From: Pseudomonadota bacterium
GTDB lineage: Bacteria; Pseudomonadota; Gammaproteobacteria; Berkiellales; Berkiellaceae
Assembly: GCA_018241965.1 (NCBI GenBank)
Contig: JAFECS010000005.1
Span: forward strand, 41,014 to 105,013
Direction of reading: 5' to 3'
DNA: 64,000 bases
Shown: positions 9,277 to 18,955 of the stretch, in pieces
How the letters are laid out: each line of letters opens with the position of its first letter
How positions within the stretch are numbered: position 1 is the first letter of the stretch
Position numbers and translations under genes: made by a program
Notes under the pieces: generated by a model
The model's database searches: none
Seen by the model: only the letters and a program-made list of their open reading frames with translations
Told to the model about the DNA's origin: nothing

Positions 9277-12078
9277 ATGAATGCAATGTGGCAAAGCTCC
9301 ATGGTAGATGGTGGCAATGCGACTTATATCGAAGAATTATATGAACAATATCTCAAAGATCCACAGCTAGTACCAAAAGATTGGCAACAATATTTTGCCA
9401 ATTTACCCCAAGGGCAAACAAAAGATATCGCCCACAGTGAAATTAAAAATCAATTTATCGAGCTTGTAAAAAACAATGCTCAAAGAGGGCAAATCTCGCC
9501 AGCCAGCGTTAGCGTTGAACATGAAATTAAGCAAATACAAGTATTACGCTTAATCAACGCTTATCGTTTACAAGGACATTTGCATGCCCAAATTGACCCT
9601 TTAGGTATGCGCGAAATTTTAGATAAAAATGCTCAAGAGTTGTCTTTAGAAGAACATGGATTAACCATGCAAGACATGGCAACCACCTTTAATGTTGAGA
9701 CCTTTGTGGGCCCCAAAGAAATGCCGTTGTCAGCTTTGTATCGTGCGTTAAACGATACTTATTGTGGCTCGATTGGCACAGAATATTTGCATATCCCTTC
9801 TAACGAAGAAAGAGCTTGGATCCAACAACGTATTGAAGGTTCTCGTGCTACTCCCAACTTCACTAAAGAGCGCAAAGAGCAAATATTAGAACGCTTAACT
9901 GCTGCCGAAGGCCTTGAAAAATATTTAGGGGTTAAGTTTCCCGGCGCAAAAAGATTTTCTTTAGAAGGGGGTGAAGCTTTAATTCCCCTACTGGATGAAT
10001 TGATCCAGCGCGGTGGAAGCCAAGGGATAAGAGAATGCGTCATCGGGATGGCTCATCGTGGGCGTCTTAACGTTTTAGTTAATGTTTTAGGAAAAGATCC
10101 CAGAGAACTATTTGATGAATTTGAAGGCAGACATTCTTCGACAGTAGAATCTGGAGACGTAAAATACCACCAAGGATTTTCTTCAGATGTTACCACGCCT
10201 GGTGGTAATACCCATTTGGCACTGGCGTTTAACCCTTCACATTTAGAAATTGTCACTCCCGTAGTGGCAGGTTCTGTGAGAGCGCGACAAAATCGCTCTA
10301 AAGATCAAGATCACAATAAAGTTCTACCCATTGCGATACATGGAGATGCATCTTTTGCCGGACAAGGCGTGGTGATGGAAACCTTGAATATGTCGCAAAC
10401 CCGTGGTTATGGGATCGGGGGCACTATTCATATCGTGATTAATAATCAAGTAGGCTTTACCACCAGCAATCCACATGATGCACGCTCAACCTTGTATTGC
10501 ACCGATGTGGCTAAAGTCGTGTTAGCGCCTATTTTTCATGTTAATGCAGATGATCCAGAGGCGGTATTGTTGGTTTCGCAGTTAGTCCTTGATTATCGTA
10601 ATAAATTTAACAAAGATGTTGTCATCGATTTAGTTTGCTATCGTCGTCATGGACATAACGAAGCTGATGATCCTTTTGCTACCCAACCTGTGATGTATAA
10701 TAAAATTAAAATTCATCCAACGGTCAGACAAATCTATGCCGATCAATTAGTTAAAGAAACAGTTATTGCCCAAGATCGCCCCAGCCAGCTTGTCAAAGAG
10801 AATCGTGATTTACTCGATAAGGGCGCACCTGTTGCCAAAAACCTGATTAAAGAAAATCATAATAGTCAGGTTTATGATTGGAACCAATATTTTTCCAAAG
10901 ATTGGCGCGAAGGGATTAAAACAGCTATTTCAGATGAAAAGATTAAACAGCTTGCTGCAAAACTATTAGATGTTAAGCAAGGGTTTAATGTTCACCCACG
11001 CGTTGCCAAAATTTATGAAGAAAGAGCCAGTATGGCTAAAGGCGAAATTCCCATGGATTGGGGGTTTGCAGAAACCATGGCTTATGCTTCTCTTTTAGAT
11101 GAAGGCTATTCTATCAGACTATCCGGTCAAGATAGTGGCCGAGGTACCTTTTTCCATCGTCATGCTGTGTTGCATGATCAAAAAACAGGACAAACGGATA
11201 TCCCCTTAACCAGAATTAATCCTAATCAACCGCCCTTTACAGTTATTGATTCATTGCTTTCAGAAGAAGCTGTGTTGGCGTTTGAGTATGGTTATGCTAC
11301 TGCCGATCCGACATCTTTGGTGTTGTGGGAAGGGCAATTTGGTGATTTTGCCAATGGGGCACAAGTAGTTATCGATCAATTTATCAGCTCTGGTGAACAA
11401 AAATGGGGAAGGCTTTGTAATTTAGTGATGTTATTGCCTCATGGATATGAAGGCCAAGGTCCTGAGCATTCCTCTGCACGTTTAGAAAGATATTTGCAGC
11501 TTTGTGCACAACATAACATTCAAGTTTGTGTGCCAAGTAATGCAGCTCAAATTTTCCATTTGTTGCGTCGTCAAATGTTGCGCAAAATGCGTAAACCATT
11601 AATCGTGATGTCACCTAAGAGTTTATTAAGGTTAAAAGCAGCTTCCAGTGACTTGAGCGAATTAAAAAATGGTTCTTTCCAAGCGGTTATTCCTGAAATT
11701 GAAAAGCTTGACCCTAAAGCTGTAACCAAAGTTATTATGTGTAGTGGTAAAGTCTATTATGATATTTTAGCAAAACGACAAGAAACCAAGAAAAATAATA
11801 TTGCGATTATCCGTATTGAACAGCTCTATCCTTTCCCTGAGCCTGAGTTAAAAGCAATGTTAAATAGCTATCCAAACGCTAAACAAGTTGTTTGGTGCCA
11901 AGAAGAACCAGAAAACCAAGGCGCCTGGTATTCTTCTCAACATCATTTCCGTGCTTGTTTAAATAACCAACAACAATTGCTTTACGCCGGCAGACCAGCT
12001 TCTGCTTCACCGGCTGTGGGCTACCACCAAGCGCATGTAGAACAGCAAGAAGCGCTTGTTGCGGACGCTTTGAAATAA
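9277..12078 (+). CDS. sucA: 2-oxoglutarate dehydrogenase E1 component
   Basis: The thiamine-diphosphate E1 decarboxylates 2-oxoglutarate and passes the succinyl group to SucB. The N-terminus has the typical NATYIEELYEQYLKDP segment. GMAHRGRLNVLVNVLGK and GDASFAGQGVV are conserved cofactor-binding blocks, and QVGFTTSNP and RRHGHNEADDP follow. Length is about 933 aa, as in E. coli. I prefer the ATG at 9277, which has AAGAAGG five bases upstream; a GTG at 9262 would add five residues. The next genes are sucB, sucC and sucD. No lpd (E3) is in the window, so E3 is presumably encoded elsewhere. Confidence 0.97.
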   Translation: MNAMWQSSMVDGGNATYIEELYEQYLKDPQLVPKDWQQYFANLPQGQTKDIAHSEIKNQFIELVKNNAQRGQISPASVSVEHEIKQIQVLRLINAYRLQGHLHAQIDPLGMREILDKNAQELSLEEHGLTMQDMATTFNVETFVGPKEMPLSALYRALNDTYCGSIGTEYLHIPSNEERAWIQQRIEGSRATPNFTKERKEQILERLTAAEGLEKYLGVKFPGAKRFSLEGGEALIPLLDELIQRGGSQGIRECVIGMAHRGRLNVLVNVLGKDPRELFDEFEGRHSSTVESGDVKYHQGFSSDVTTPGGNTHLALAFNPSHLEIVTPVVAGSVRARQNRSKDQDHNKVLPIAIHGDASFAGQGVVMETLNMSQTRGYGIGGTIHIVINNQVGFTTSNPHDARSTLYCTDVAKVVLAPIFHVNADDPEAVLLVSQLVLDYRNKFNKDVVIDLVCYRRHGHNEADDPFATQPVMYNKIKIHPTVRQIYADQLVKETVIAQDRPSQLVKENRDLLDKGAPVAKNLIKENHNSQVYDWNQYFSKDWREGIKTAISDEKIKQLAAKLLDVKQGFNVHPRVAKIYEERASMAKGEIPMDWGFAETMAYASLLDEGYSIRLSGQDSGRGTFFHRHAVLHDQKTGQTDIPLTRINPNQPPFTVIDSLLSEEAVLAFEYGYATADPTSLVLWEGQFGDFANGAQVVIDQFISSGEQKWGRLCNLVMLLPHGYEGQGPEHSSARLERYLQLCAQHNIQVCVPSNAAQIFHLLRRQMLRKMRKPLIVMSPKSLLRLKAASSDLSELKNGSFQAVIPEIEKLDPKAVTKVIMCSGKVYYDILAKRQETKKNNIAIIRIEQLYPFPEPELKAMLNSYPNAKQVVWCQEEPENQGAWYSSQHHFRACLNNQQQLLYAGRPASASPAVGYHQAHVEQQEALVADALK

Positions 12079-12099
12079 TTTATAGTAAGGGTCAAACAA

Positions 12100-13296
12100 A
12101 TGGCTATTGAAATTAAAGTCCCTGTATTACCTGAATCAGTACAAGATGCCACTATCGCGACATGGCATAAAAAACCAGGTGAACCTGTGCAACAAGATGA
12201 AAATCTTGTTGATATTGAAACCGATAAAGTTGTTTTAGAGGTGGTTGCACCAGAACCTGGATTTATCGAAAAAATTATTAAAAATACCGGCGATACTGTT
12301 TTAGCAGAAGAAGTGATTGCACTGTTTACACCTTCTAAAGAAGCGCAAAAACAACCTGCACAAACAGCACAAGCAGTTCCACCTCAAAAAGCAGCGCCTG
12401 CGCCCCAACCAGCAGCTGCACCAGCGCCAACTACTCAAGTAGCGGGCCCTGCTGCCAGAAGAATGATGCAAGAAAAAGAAGTTTCTCCATCGCAAGTTGT
12501 GGGAACAGGAAAAGATGGTCGCGTAACAACGGCTGATGTTGCAAAAGTCGCAACACAAAGTGCAACACCTGCTGAACCAATTCAATTTGTAGGCGATCGT
12601 ATTGAAAAACGTGTTCCGATGACACGTTTAAGAGCACGCATCGCAGAGCGGTTAATTAGTGCACAGCAAACAGCTGCTATCCTAACCACTTTTAACGAAG
12701 TGAATATGCAGCCAGTGATGGATCTGCGTAACCGTTATAAAGATCAATTTGAAAAAGTGCATGGTGTAAAGCTTGGCTTTATGTCATTTTTTACCAAAGC
12801 AGCAATCGAAGCGCTAAAAAGATTCCCCGTTGTAAACGCATCGATTGATGGTAAAGACATTGTTTACCATGGCTATTTTGATATTGCGATTGCCGTTTCT
12901 TCACCACGTGGTTTGGTGGTGCCGGTCGTCAGAGATGCCGATAAATTGAGCCTGGCGGGTATTGAAAAAGCTATCAATCAACTAGGTGTTAAAGCCAAAG
13001 AAGGCACATTGTCGATTGAAGAAATTACTGGCGGTACCTTTACAATATCCAATGGGGGTGTTTTTGGTTCGCTTCTTTCAACGCCCATACTGAATCCTCC
13101 GCAAACAGGTATTTTAGGGATGCACAAAATTGAGCAACGACCTGTGGTGGAAAATAACCAAATCGTCATCAGGCCGATGATGTATTTGGCTTTCTCTTAT
13201 GATCATCGAATAATTGATGGTGCAGAATCGGTGAGATTCTTGGTTACCATTAAAGAATTATTAGAAGATCCTGCACGATTATTATTAGATATTTGA
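12100..13296 (+). CDS. sucB: Dihydrolipoyllysine-residue succinyltransferase (E2)
   Basis: The E2 core of 2-oxoglutarate dehydrogenase transfers succinyl from lipoate to CoA. Domains in order: one lipoyl domain (residues 1-80, lipoyl Lys43 in [10 protein letters not shown]), an Ala/Pro/Gln-rich linker (~88-120), a peripheral subunit-binding domain ([20 protein letters not shown]), and the catalytic domain ending in [17 protein letters not shown] with the His-Asp active-site pair. 398 aa is typical. It lies 21 bases after sucA and 7 before sucC. Confidence 0.97.
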   Translation: MAIEIKVPVLPESVQDATIATWHKKPGEPVQQDENLVDIETDKVVLEVVAPEPGFIEKIIKNTGDTVLAEEVIALFTPSKEAQKQPAQTAQAVPPQKAAPAPQPAAAPAPTTQVAGPAARRMMQEKEVSPSQVVGTGKDGRVTTADVAKVATQSATPAEPIQFVGDRIEKRVPMTRLRARIAERLISAQQTAAILTTFNEVNMQPVMDLRNRYKDQFEKVHGVKLGFMSFFTKAAIEALKRFPVVNASIDGKDIVYHGYFDIAIAVSSPRGLVVPVVRDADKLSLAGIEKAINQLGVKAKEGTLSIEEITGGTFTISNGGVFGSLLSTPILNPPQTGILGMHKIEQRPVVENNQIVIRPMMYLAFSYDHRIIDGAESVRFLVTIKELLEDPARLLLDI

Positions 13297-13303
13297 GGTA
13301 ATA

Positions 13304-14467
13304 ATGAATTTACATGAGTATCAAGCAAAAAGAATTTTTGCAGAGTATGGACTTGCTGTTCCCAAAAATGTTGTAGCACGTTCTGTTGAAGAAGCGGTTA
13401 GCGCGATGAATGTGCTCAAGGGCGACAAACTGGTTGTTAAAGCGCAAGTGCATGCTGGCGGACGTGGTAAGGCTGGCGGCGTTAAAATTGTCTCAGGAAG
13501 AGAAGAATTAGAACAAACTGCTAGAAAGATGCTGCATTCACGTTTGGTAACCTACCAAACAGACGCACACGGGCAACCGGTGAATGAAGTCTTAATCGAA
13601 GAAATGAGTAATATCCAAAAAGAACTATACCTGGGTGCTGTATTAGACAGATCAACCCAACGTGTCGTGATCATGGCTTCCACCGAAGGTGGCATGGATA
13701 TTGAAAAAGTTGCACATGAGTCACCAGAAAAAATCTTAAAACTTATTGTTGATCCCATGATAGGGGTAATGCCCTATCAGTGTCGTCAGGTTGGTTTTGC
13801 TTTGGGCCTGAATATGGAGCAAATCAAACAGTTAACTAAGATTTTAATGGGTCTTGGCAAAATGTTTGTAGAATGCGATATGAGTTTGGTGGAAATAAAT
13901 CCTTTAATTATCACTGGTGACGGTAATTTGCTGTGTTTAGATGGCAAAATTAACATCGACGATAATGCACTATATCGCCAAGCTAAAATCCATGATATGC
14001 GTGACAATTCCCAAATCGATGATAGAGAAATCAGAGCACGCGAATGGGAACTTAGCTATATTGCCCTAGAAGGTAACATTGGTTGTTTGGTCAATGGTGC
14101 AGGGCTTGCGATGGCTACCATGGATTTAATTAAACTTCACGGCGGTGAACCTGCTAACTTCTTAGACGTCGGTGGTGGTGCAACCAAAGAACGTGTTTCT
14201 GAAGCCTTTAAAATTATTTTATCTGATAGCCAAGTAAAGGGCGTATTGGTCAATATTTTTGGTGGTATCGTACGTTGCGATTTAATTGCAGAAGGTATTA
14301 TTGGTGCAGTTAGCGAAGTGGGTATTAAAGTACCTGTTGTTGTGCGCCTGGAAGGAAATCACGCCGTCGAGGCCAGCGCTATTTTGCAAAAAAGTGGTCT
14401 TAATATTATTGCAGCTAATGATCTAACCGATGCGGCAAAACGCATCGTTAACGCAGTGAAAGGGTAA
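13304..14467 (+). CDS. sucC: Succinyl-CoA synthetase beta subunit
   Basis: With SucD it converts succinyl-CoA to succinate with substrate-level phosphorylation. It starts with the canonical [23 protein letters not shown]-grasp N-terminus. [15 protein letters not shown] is the nucleotide-binding segment, and [16 protein letters not shown] is near the C-terminus. 387 aa against 388 in E. coli. It is separated from sucD by three bases. Confidence 0.98.
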   Translation: MNLHEYQAKRIFAEYGLAVPKNVVARSVEEAVSAMNVLKGDKLVVKAQVHAGGRGKAGGVKIVSGREELEQTARKMLHSRLVTYQTDAHGQPVNEVLIEEMSNIQKELYLGAVLDRSTQRVVIMASTEGGMDIEKVAHESPEKILKLIVDPMIGVMPYQCRQVGFALGLNMEQIKQLTKILMGLGKMFVECDMSLVEINPLIITGDGNLLCLDGKINIDDNALYRQAKIHDMRDNSQIDDREIRAREWELSYIALEGNIGCLVNGAGLAMATMDLIKLHGGEPANFLDVGGGATKERVSEAFKIILSDSQVKGVLVNIFGGIVRCDLIAEGIIGAVSEVGIKVPVVVRLEGNHAVEASAILQKSGLNIIAANDLTDAAKRIVNAVKG

Positions 14468-14470
14468 ATC

Positions 14471-15343
14471 ATGAGTGTACTAGTTGATAAAAATACCAAA
14501 GTTATCTGTCAGGGATTTACCGGAAGACAAGGTACGTTTCATTCTGAACAAGCCATTGCCTATGGTACAAAAATGGTGGGTGGCGTAACACCTGGAAAAG
14601 GTGGTCAGAAGCATTTAAATTTACCTGTATTTGATACGGTACATGATGCCGTAAAACAAACAGGTGCGACTGCCAGTGTGATTTATGTGCCAGCGCCATT
14701 TTGTAAAGATTCTATTTTGGAAGCAGCCGATGCAGGCATTGAACTCATCGTTTGTATTACCGAAGGGATCCCCGCTTTAGATATGTTGCAAGTAATGGCA
14801 TATCTTAATTCAACCGGCGTGCGATTAATTGGGCCCAATTGCCCAGGTATTATTACGCCTGGCGAATGTAAAATTGGCATTATGCCAGGGGATATTCATC
14901 TACCTGGTAAAGTAGGTATTGTTTCACGCTCAGGTACGTTGACCTATGAAGCGGTAAAACAAACCACTGAACTAGGTTATGGCCAAAGTACTTGTATTGG
15001 TATTGGTGGCGATCCTATTCCTGGTACCAACTTTATTGATGCCTTAACTTTATTTGAACAAGATCCAAAAACCGAAATTATTGTTATGGTCGGTGAAATT
15101 GGTGGTACAGCTGAAGAAGAAGCAGCTGAGTTCATTAAAGATAATGTTACAAAACCCGTGGTTTCTTATATTGCTGGGGTGACTGCACCCAAAGGCAAAC
15201 GCATGGGCCATGCTGGCGCCATTATTTCAGGTGGTAAAGGAACAGCAGATGAAAAGTTTGCTGCTTTAGAGAAAGCTGGTGTGCATACCGTGCGATCTCC
15301 TGCAGATATTGGAAAAGGCATTCTGGCCGTTTCTAAAAAGTAA
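14471..15343 (+). CDS. sucD: Succinyl-CoA synthetase alpha subunit
   Basis: Binds CoA and carries the phosphohistidine intermediate. Visible marks are [20 protein letters not shown] (CoA fold), [20 protein letters not shown], and [19 protein letters not shown], whose His is the phosphorylation site. 290 aa. It is the last gene of the TCA block and is followed by a strong hairpin. Confidence 0.98.
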   Translation: MSVLVDKNTKVICQGFTGRQGTFHSEQAIAYGTKMVGGVTPGKGGQKHLNLPVFDTVHDAVKQTGATASVIYVPAPFCKDSILEAADAGIELIVCITEGIPALDMLQVMAYLNSTGVRLIGPNCPGIITPGECKIGIMPGDIHLPGKVGIVSRSGTLTYEAVKQTTELGYGQSTCIGIGGDPIPGTNFIDALTLFEQDPKTEIIVMVGEIGGTAEEEAAEFIKDNVTKPVVSYIAGVTAPKGKRMGHAGAIISGGKGTADEKFAALEKAGVHTVRSPADIGKGILAVSKK

Positions 15344-15354
15344 GGTTGCCTTTC

Positions 15355-15383
15355 AAAGGGTTGCTCTAAGGCAACCCTTTGCA
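15355..15383 (+). terminator. Terminator after sucD
   Basis: A perfect 10-bp stem AAAGGGTTGC/GCAACCCTTT with a 6-base loop begins 12 bases after the sucD stop. The T run is short and is part of the stem. The A run on the left arm means it could also serve the convergent gene at 15397. Confidence 0.75.
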
Positions 15384-15396
15384 ATTAAAAGATCTC

Positions 15397-15990
15397 TTAG
15401 AGCTTAATACCTTTTCTCCCTTGAAAATGAATAGGGGCATGAGGTAAAGAAGCTAATTTTTTTTCCCATCCTTGACTTAAAAAATCACCCAGTACTATTG
15501 GTTTTGGTCTTGTTAGTTCAGCTTGAGTTGGTGCAATGGTTTCTTGATAAGTGATAGTCATTTTTTTTATTTGTGCTTCTAATTCAAACATTTCATTTTC
15601 ATGCTTTGTTTTAAAAGCACTTAGCCAATTTAAAGCTTCTTCTTGCATCTCTTTTGACCGATCTGTTTTTTTATCGACTAGCTTATGTCGTTTGCCATCT
15701 ACGATCTGATAGCTATTACCATCATTGAATAGTTCAAAGGTGGTATTTTGAGGAAAAATAATTTTTTCATTGGCAAAAGTAATAAATAAATTAGCTAGTT
15801 TTTTATTATTAGGATGAATTATTATTTTTTTAGTGAAACGCTTATTTATTTCTACGAGAGCTTTTATAAGCTCATTAGCAATTGCTTTTTTTAAATGTTT
15901 ATTTAGTCGTTGTACATCTTTCTTATCTTGGTATTGGCAACAATTGACAATGTAGTTTGCTGTTCTTTGGATTGTTTTCATAGGTATCAT
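15397..15990 (-). CDS. Hypothetical Lys-rich protein, 197 aa
   Basis: I do not recognise this protein. It is soluble, basic in the first half (many Lys and Asn) and helical at residues ~115-150 (KEMQEEALNWLSAFKTKHENEMFELEAQ), which could be a short coiled coil. The C-terminus (WEKKLASLPHAPIHFQGRKG) is followed directly by the terminator shared with sucD. The start may be the ATG at 15990 or the one at 15981. The AT-rich base composition differs from the sucABCD block beside it, suggesting accessory origin. Confidence 0.6.
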   Translation of the reverse strand: MIPMKTIQRTANYIVNCCQYQDKKDVQRLNKHLKKAIANELIKALVEINKRFTKKIIIHPNNKKLANLFITFANEKIIFPQNTTFELFNDGNSYQIVDGKRHKLVDKKTDRSKEMQEEALNWLSAFKTKHENEMFELEAQIKKMTITYQETIAPTQAELTRPKPIVLGDFLSQGWEKKLASLPHAPIHFQGRKGIKL

Positions 15991-16530
15991 ATTTTTCTAT
16001 CCTTGTGGTTTCCCACTTTAGTGGTTGAGAACTTGCGCTTTCCGATTGTGCAGCCTTCCTTTGCTGTTAGAGTGTATTTTCTTAACATAAATATTGTGTA
16101 TACTTGTTGATCTAGTAAAAGGAAACATGAGAAGATCGCATACCCTAAACAAAAAGTTTTGTAACTGTAAAATAAAACTTAATGTTTTTTCTTTGTTTTG
16201 TGGGTTGAATTGGATATAAAACATTTTGACAGGGACATAAACAGACTCAGCAATTTGAATTTTTTGATAAGGCATAAAGCTTTCTCCAACATAATTCAAT
16301 CAGCGTCAACATCTGCATAACTTCGAGCGAATAGTATTTGATTTTCAAATCTTTAGTCAATTACTTTTTCTTTTGTTCACCTACTAGTAATTTATTAACT
16401 TTGTCAACCCACAAATAAAGTAAAAATTATTGTGCTTAGTGTGTTTGTATTTTCGTTTAGCTTTTTAATGCTCTGTCCGATGTATAGATATAAGCACATT
16501 TTATCTTCTGTATAAACTCGAGGTGACTGT
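15991..16530. other. AT-rich gap of ~540 bases, mostly without a convincing gene
   Basis: The only candidate is a minus-strand frame of about 85 codons, 16018-16275, starting at an ATG with GGAGA nine bases upstream (MPYQKIQIAESVYVPVKMF). It matches no family I know and its second half looks like non-coding translation, so it may be a gene remnant. The rest should contain the promoters of the flanking divergent genes; no clear box was found. Confidence 0.4.
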
Positions 16531-17313
16531 ATGCGTTTACAAGGCAAAGTGGCTATTGTCACAGGCGCTGCTAGCGGTATAGGTAAGGCGATAGCGCTAA
16601 AGTTTGCCCAAGCAGGCGCTAAAGTCGTTATCGCTGACAGGGACATGAAAGATGCACAAATTACTGCCAAGTTATTCGCTGATGATGGTTTTGAAGCTTT
16701 AGCTGTTGAAATGGATGTCACCAGTGAAGAGGCTGTTAAAAAGGGCGTTGAAAAGGTCATCTCAACCTATGATTATGTTGATATTTTAGTCAGCAATGCG
16801 GGTATACAAGTCATTTCTTCTGTGGATGAGCTTTCATTGCAAGATTGGAAAAAAATGCTTGCTATCCATTTAGATGGCGCATTTTTGACAACGCGAGAAT
16901 GTTTAAAATATATGTATAAACAAGGCCGCGGTGGCTCTATTATCTATATGGGCTCTGTTCACTCTAAAGAAGCTTCTTTACTGAAAGCGCCTTATGTGAC
17001 TGCAAAGCATGGTTTAATCGGACTTTGTAAGGTAGTGGCCAAAGAAGGAATTAAGCACAATGTGCGGGCAAATGTCATTTGCCCAAGTTTTGTGCGCACC
17101 CCGTTAGTGGATAAACAAATTCCAGAGCAAGCCAAGACATTGGGTATTAGCGAAGAAGATGTTATTAAAAAAGTGATGCTCAAAGAAACCATTGATGGTG
17201 AGTTTACAACGACAGAGGATGTGGCCGATATTGCGTTGCTGTTTGCTTCTTTTGATTCTAATGCCTTAACAGGGCAATCGATGATGGTGAGTCACGGCTG
17301 GTTTATGCAGTAA
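16531..17313 (+). CDS. 3-hydroxybutyrate dehydrogenase-like short-chain dehydrogenase
   Basis: A classical SDR of 260 aa: [10 protein letters not shown] cofactor loop, SNAGIQ, and the Ser-Tyr-Lys set in [22 protein letters not shown]. The [18 protein letters not shown] block and the C-terminal [12 protein letters not shown] are typical of D-beta-hydroxybutyrate dehydrogenases, which convert 3-hydroxybutyrate to acetoacetate, for example when polyhydroxybutyrate stores are used. The ATG has CGAGGTG upstream. It stands alone on its strand. Substrate is inferred from family resemblance. Confidence 0.85.
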   Translation: MRLQGKVAIVTGAASGIGKAIALKFAQAGAKVVIADRDMKDAQITAKLFADDGFEALAVEMDVTSEEAVKKGVEKVISTYDYVDILVSNAGIQVISSVDELSLQDWKKMLAIHLDGAFLTTRECLKYMYKQGRGGSIIYMGSVHSKEASLLKAPYVTAKHGLIGLCKVVAKEGIKHNVRANVICPSFVRTPLVDKQIPEQAKTLGISEEDVIKKVMLKETIDGEFTTTEDVADIALLFASFDSNALTGQSMMVSHGWFMQ

Positions 17314-17314
17314 C

Positions 17315-17593
17315 TTAAACACCTTCTTCAGGTGTTTTTGCCTTTATTTTTAAAGCATGAATTTCTTTGGGAATAAGATCACCCAATTGCTGATAGATCA
17401 GTTGATGTCTTTTAATCAGGGGCAAGGTTGCAAACTTTGCTGAAACAATCACCACCGAAAAATGACTGGCACCCGTTTTAGCCCCTTCATGGCCAATATG
17501 TAAATGGCTTTCATCGAGGACTTCTAGATGAAGTGGCGCTAGCGCCATTGTTAACCTTTGCTCTATCAAGGTTTTTCTTTCAAGTGGTGTCAT
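17315..17593 (-). CDS. BolA family protein
   Basis: A small BolA/IbaG-fold protein of 92 aa. The family signature is present: SHLHIGHEGAKTGASHFSVV, then LPLIKRHQLIYQQLGDLI and HALKIKAKTPEE. BolA proteins pair with monothiol glutaredoxins and bind or regulate Fe-S clusters. The start is the ATG at 17593 (a GTG codon precedes it). It lies 5 bases after yciB and its stop is two bases from the convergent SDR stop. Confidence 0.92.
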   Translation of the reverse strand: MTPLERKTLIEQRLTMALAPLHLEVLDESHLHIGHEGAKTGASHFSVVIVSAKFATLPLIKRHQLIYQQLGDLIPKEIHALKIKAKTPEEGV

Positions 17594-17598
17594 CACAG

Positions 17599-18144
17599 TT
17601 AATGAGAATTTTTATGTTCTTTGGGCAGATATCGTGATACTAACAACCCCTGAATAACGACAAATACTAAAGTTAAACCCAAAGTTCCGAAGAGTTTAAA
17701 ATTAACCCAGACATCGGTATCAAAAGAATAAACCACGATTAAATTTAAAATACCCATAAAAAAGAAAAAGCTATACCAGCTGATATTCAGAATGTTCCAG
17801 CCCTTTTCCGGTAAGCTTAAAGACTTATCTAACATTTTTTGCACCAGGTTCTTTTTAGTAAAGAAAGGGGAAAGCGCAAAAACACTTCCTAAAATCCAAT
17901 AAACAACGGTGGGTTTCCATTTGATAAATATTTCATTTCTAAAAAATAAGGTAGCGCCACCCAGGACGATGATCATGCCCAAGGTGATAAGTTGCATCAT
18001 ATCTGGTTTTTTACCGGTAAATAGGGAAACGCCAATTTGTACGATAGCAGCAACGATGGCGGTAGCAGTGGCGATATAGATGTTGTAAAGCTTGTAGGCA
18101 ATAAAAAAGACAATAATTGGTAATAAATCGTAGAAAAATTTCAT
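17599..18144 (-). CDS. yciB: Inner membrane septation protein A (YciB/IspZ family)
   Basis: A 181-residue integral membrane protein with about five to six hydrophobic helices. It starts MKFFYDLLPIIVFFIAYK, the hallmark N-terminus of the family, and contains GKKPDMMQLITLGMIIVLGG and FFTKKNLVQKMLDK. YciB is linked to envelope maintenance and septation in E. coli. It is probably cotranscribed with the bolA-family gene, an arrangement common in gammaproteobacteria. Confidence 0.95.
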   Translation of the reverse strand: MKFFYDLLPIIVFFIAYKLYNIYIATATAIVAAIVQIGVSLFTGKKPDMMQLITLGMIIVLGGATLFFRNEIFIKWKPTVVYWILGSVFALSPFFTKKNLVQKMLDKSLSLPEKGWNILNISWYSFFFFMGILNLIVVYSFDTDVWVNFKLFGTLGLTLVFVVIQGLLVSRYLPKEHKNSH

Positions 18145-18334
18145 TCGGTTACCGTGTTTGGACTTTGATATGAACTATATTATCACGCCTTATTAATAGC
18201 CGCAGCTCCCTGAAGATAGTAAGAAGGTCTGCTTTGTATATACAACCATAAATGTTGTTTATCTCCGACAAATAGGTAGTCAGATAAATTGTATATTGAT
18301 ATCAGCTCCTTTAAAATAGGTCACCCTATTTGGA

Positions 18335-18868
18335 ATGATTTTCTTTAAGATGACAATTGGCCCACTATCTGCGCTTTTGGAAAAACAAAAGCAAACCTAT
18401 GAAATGGTTTTTAAGCCCGAAGTATCAGATTTTGATACCCCTCGATATCACTATGACTGGTGGCTATTTCCACTTCCCATTACCGAATTAGGTGCAAACT
18501 CTTCACCTCGTGCATTTTATTATTCTATCGATTCAACCAAGACGCGTGCTTTACTAGAAAACAGTTCTTTTAAAGAAATCTATCTTGACTGTATTGAAAA
18601 ATATCTTGGAGCCCAAGAAGTGCGTTGGAATGGTTATGGCATAAGATTTGCAAAATTATTACTATCTTTAAAGCATTTTATCTCATTTACTGATGATGAA
18701 AATGAATATGCTTCGTTGAATATGAAATTAAGAAATTTTGCAGAACTTGCTCTAAAAATTGCAGATACGAAACACATTGTTGATGAATTTCATGCAATTT
18801 CAACCATGAGAAAATATTTACAAGAATATCCTAGCCGCGACTTAACTATTTCCACTCCTAACATGTAA
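18335..18868 (+). CDS. Hypothetical protein upstream of the PDE-ankyrin effector, 177 aa
   Basis: I do not recognise this protein. It is soluble, aromatic-rich in residues ~30-60 (RYHYDWWLFPLPITELG), and helical afterwards. No signal peptide or membrane segment. The start could be the ATG at 18335 or, five codons later, at 18350. A small palindrome (AAATAGG TCAC CCTATTT, 18314-18331) sits just before the start. It lies 87 bases upstream of the 18956 gene on the same strand and shares its AT-rich composition, so the two may have been acquired together. Confidence 0.65.
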   Translation: MIFFKMTIGPLSALLEKQKQTYEMVFKPEVSDFDTPRYHYDWWLFPLPITELGANSSPRAFYYSIDSTKTRALLENSSFKEIYLDCIEKYLGAQEVRWNGYGIRFAKLLLSLKHFISFTDDENEYASLNMKLRNFAELALKIADTKHIVDEFHAISTMRKYLQEYPSRDLTISTPNM

Positions 18869-18955
18869 ATACACGCAATTAATTACACAGATTAAGAACC
18901 TTTTTATTTTTTATGAGTCATTAATATATAAAGTCATTGTATACCAAGGTAGCTT

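Noticed and set aside
18869..18955. PmrA-like TTAA direct repeats before the effector gene
   Set aside because: Two TTAA elements are present but their spacing is 13 bases rather than the 11-base period expected for Legionella/Coxiella PmrA boxes.
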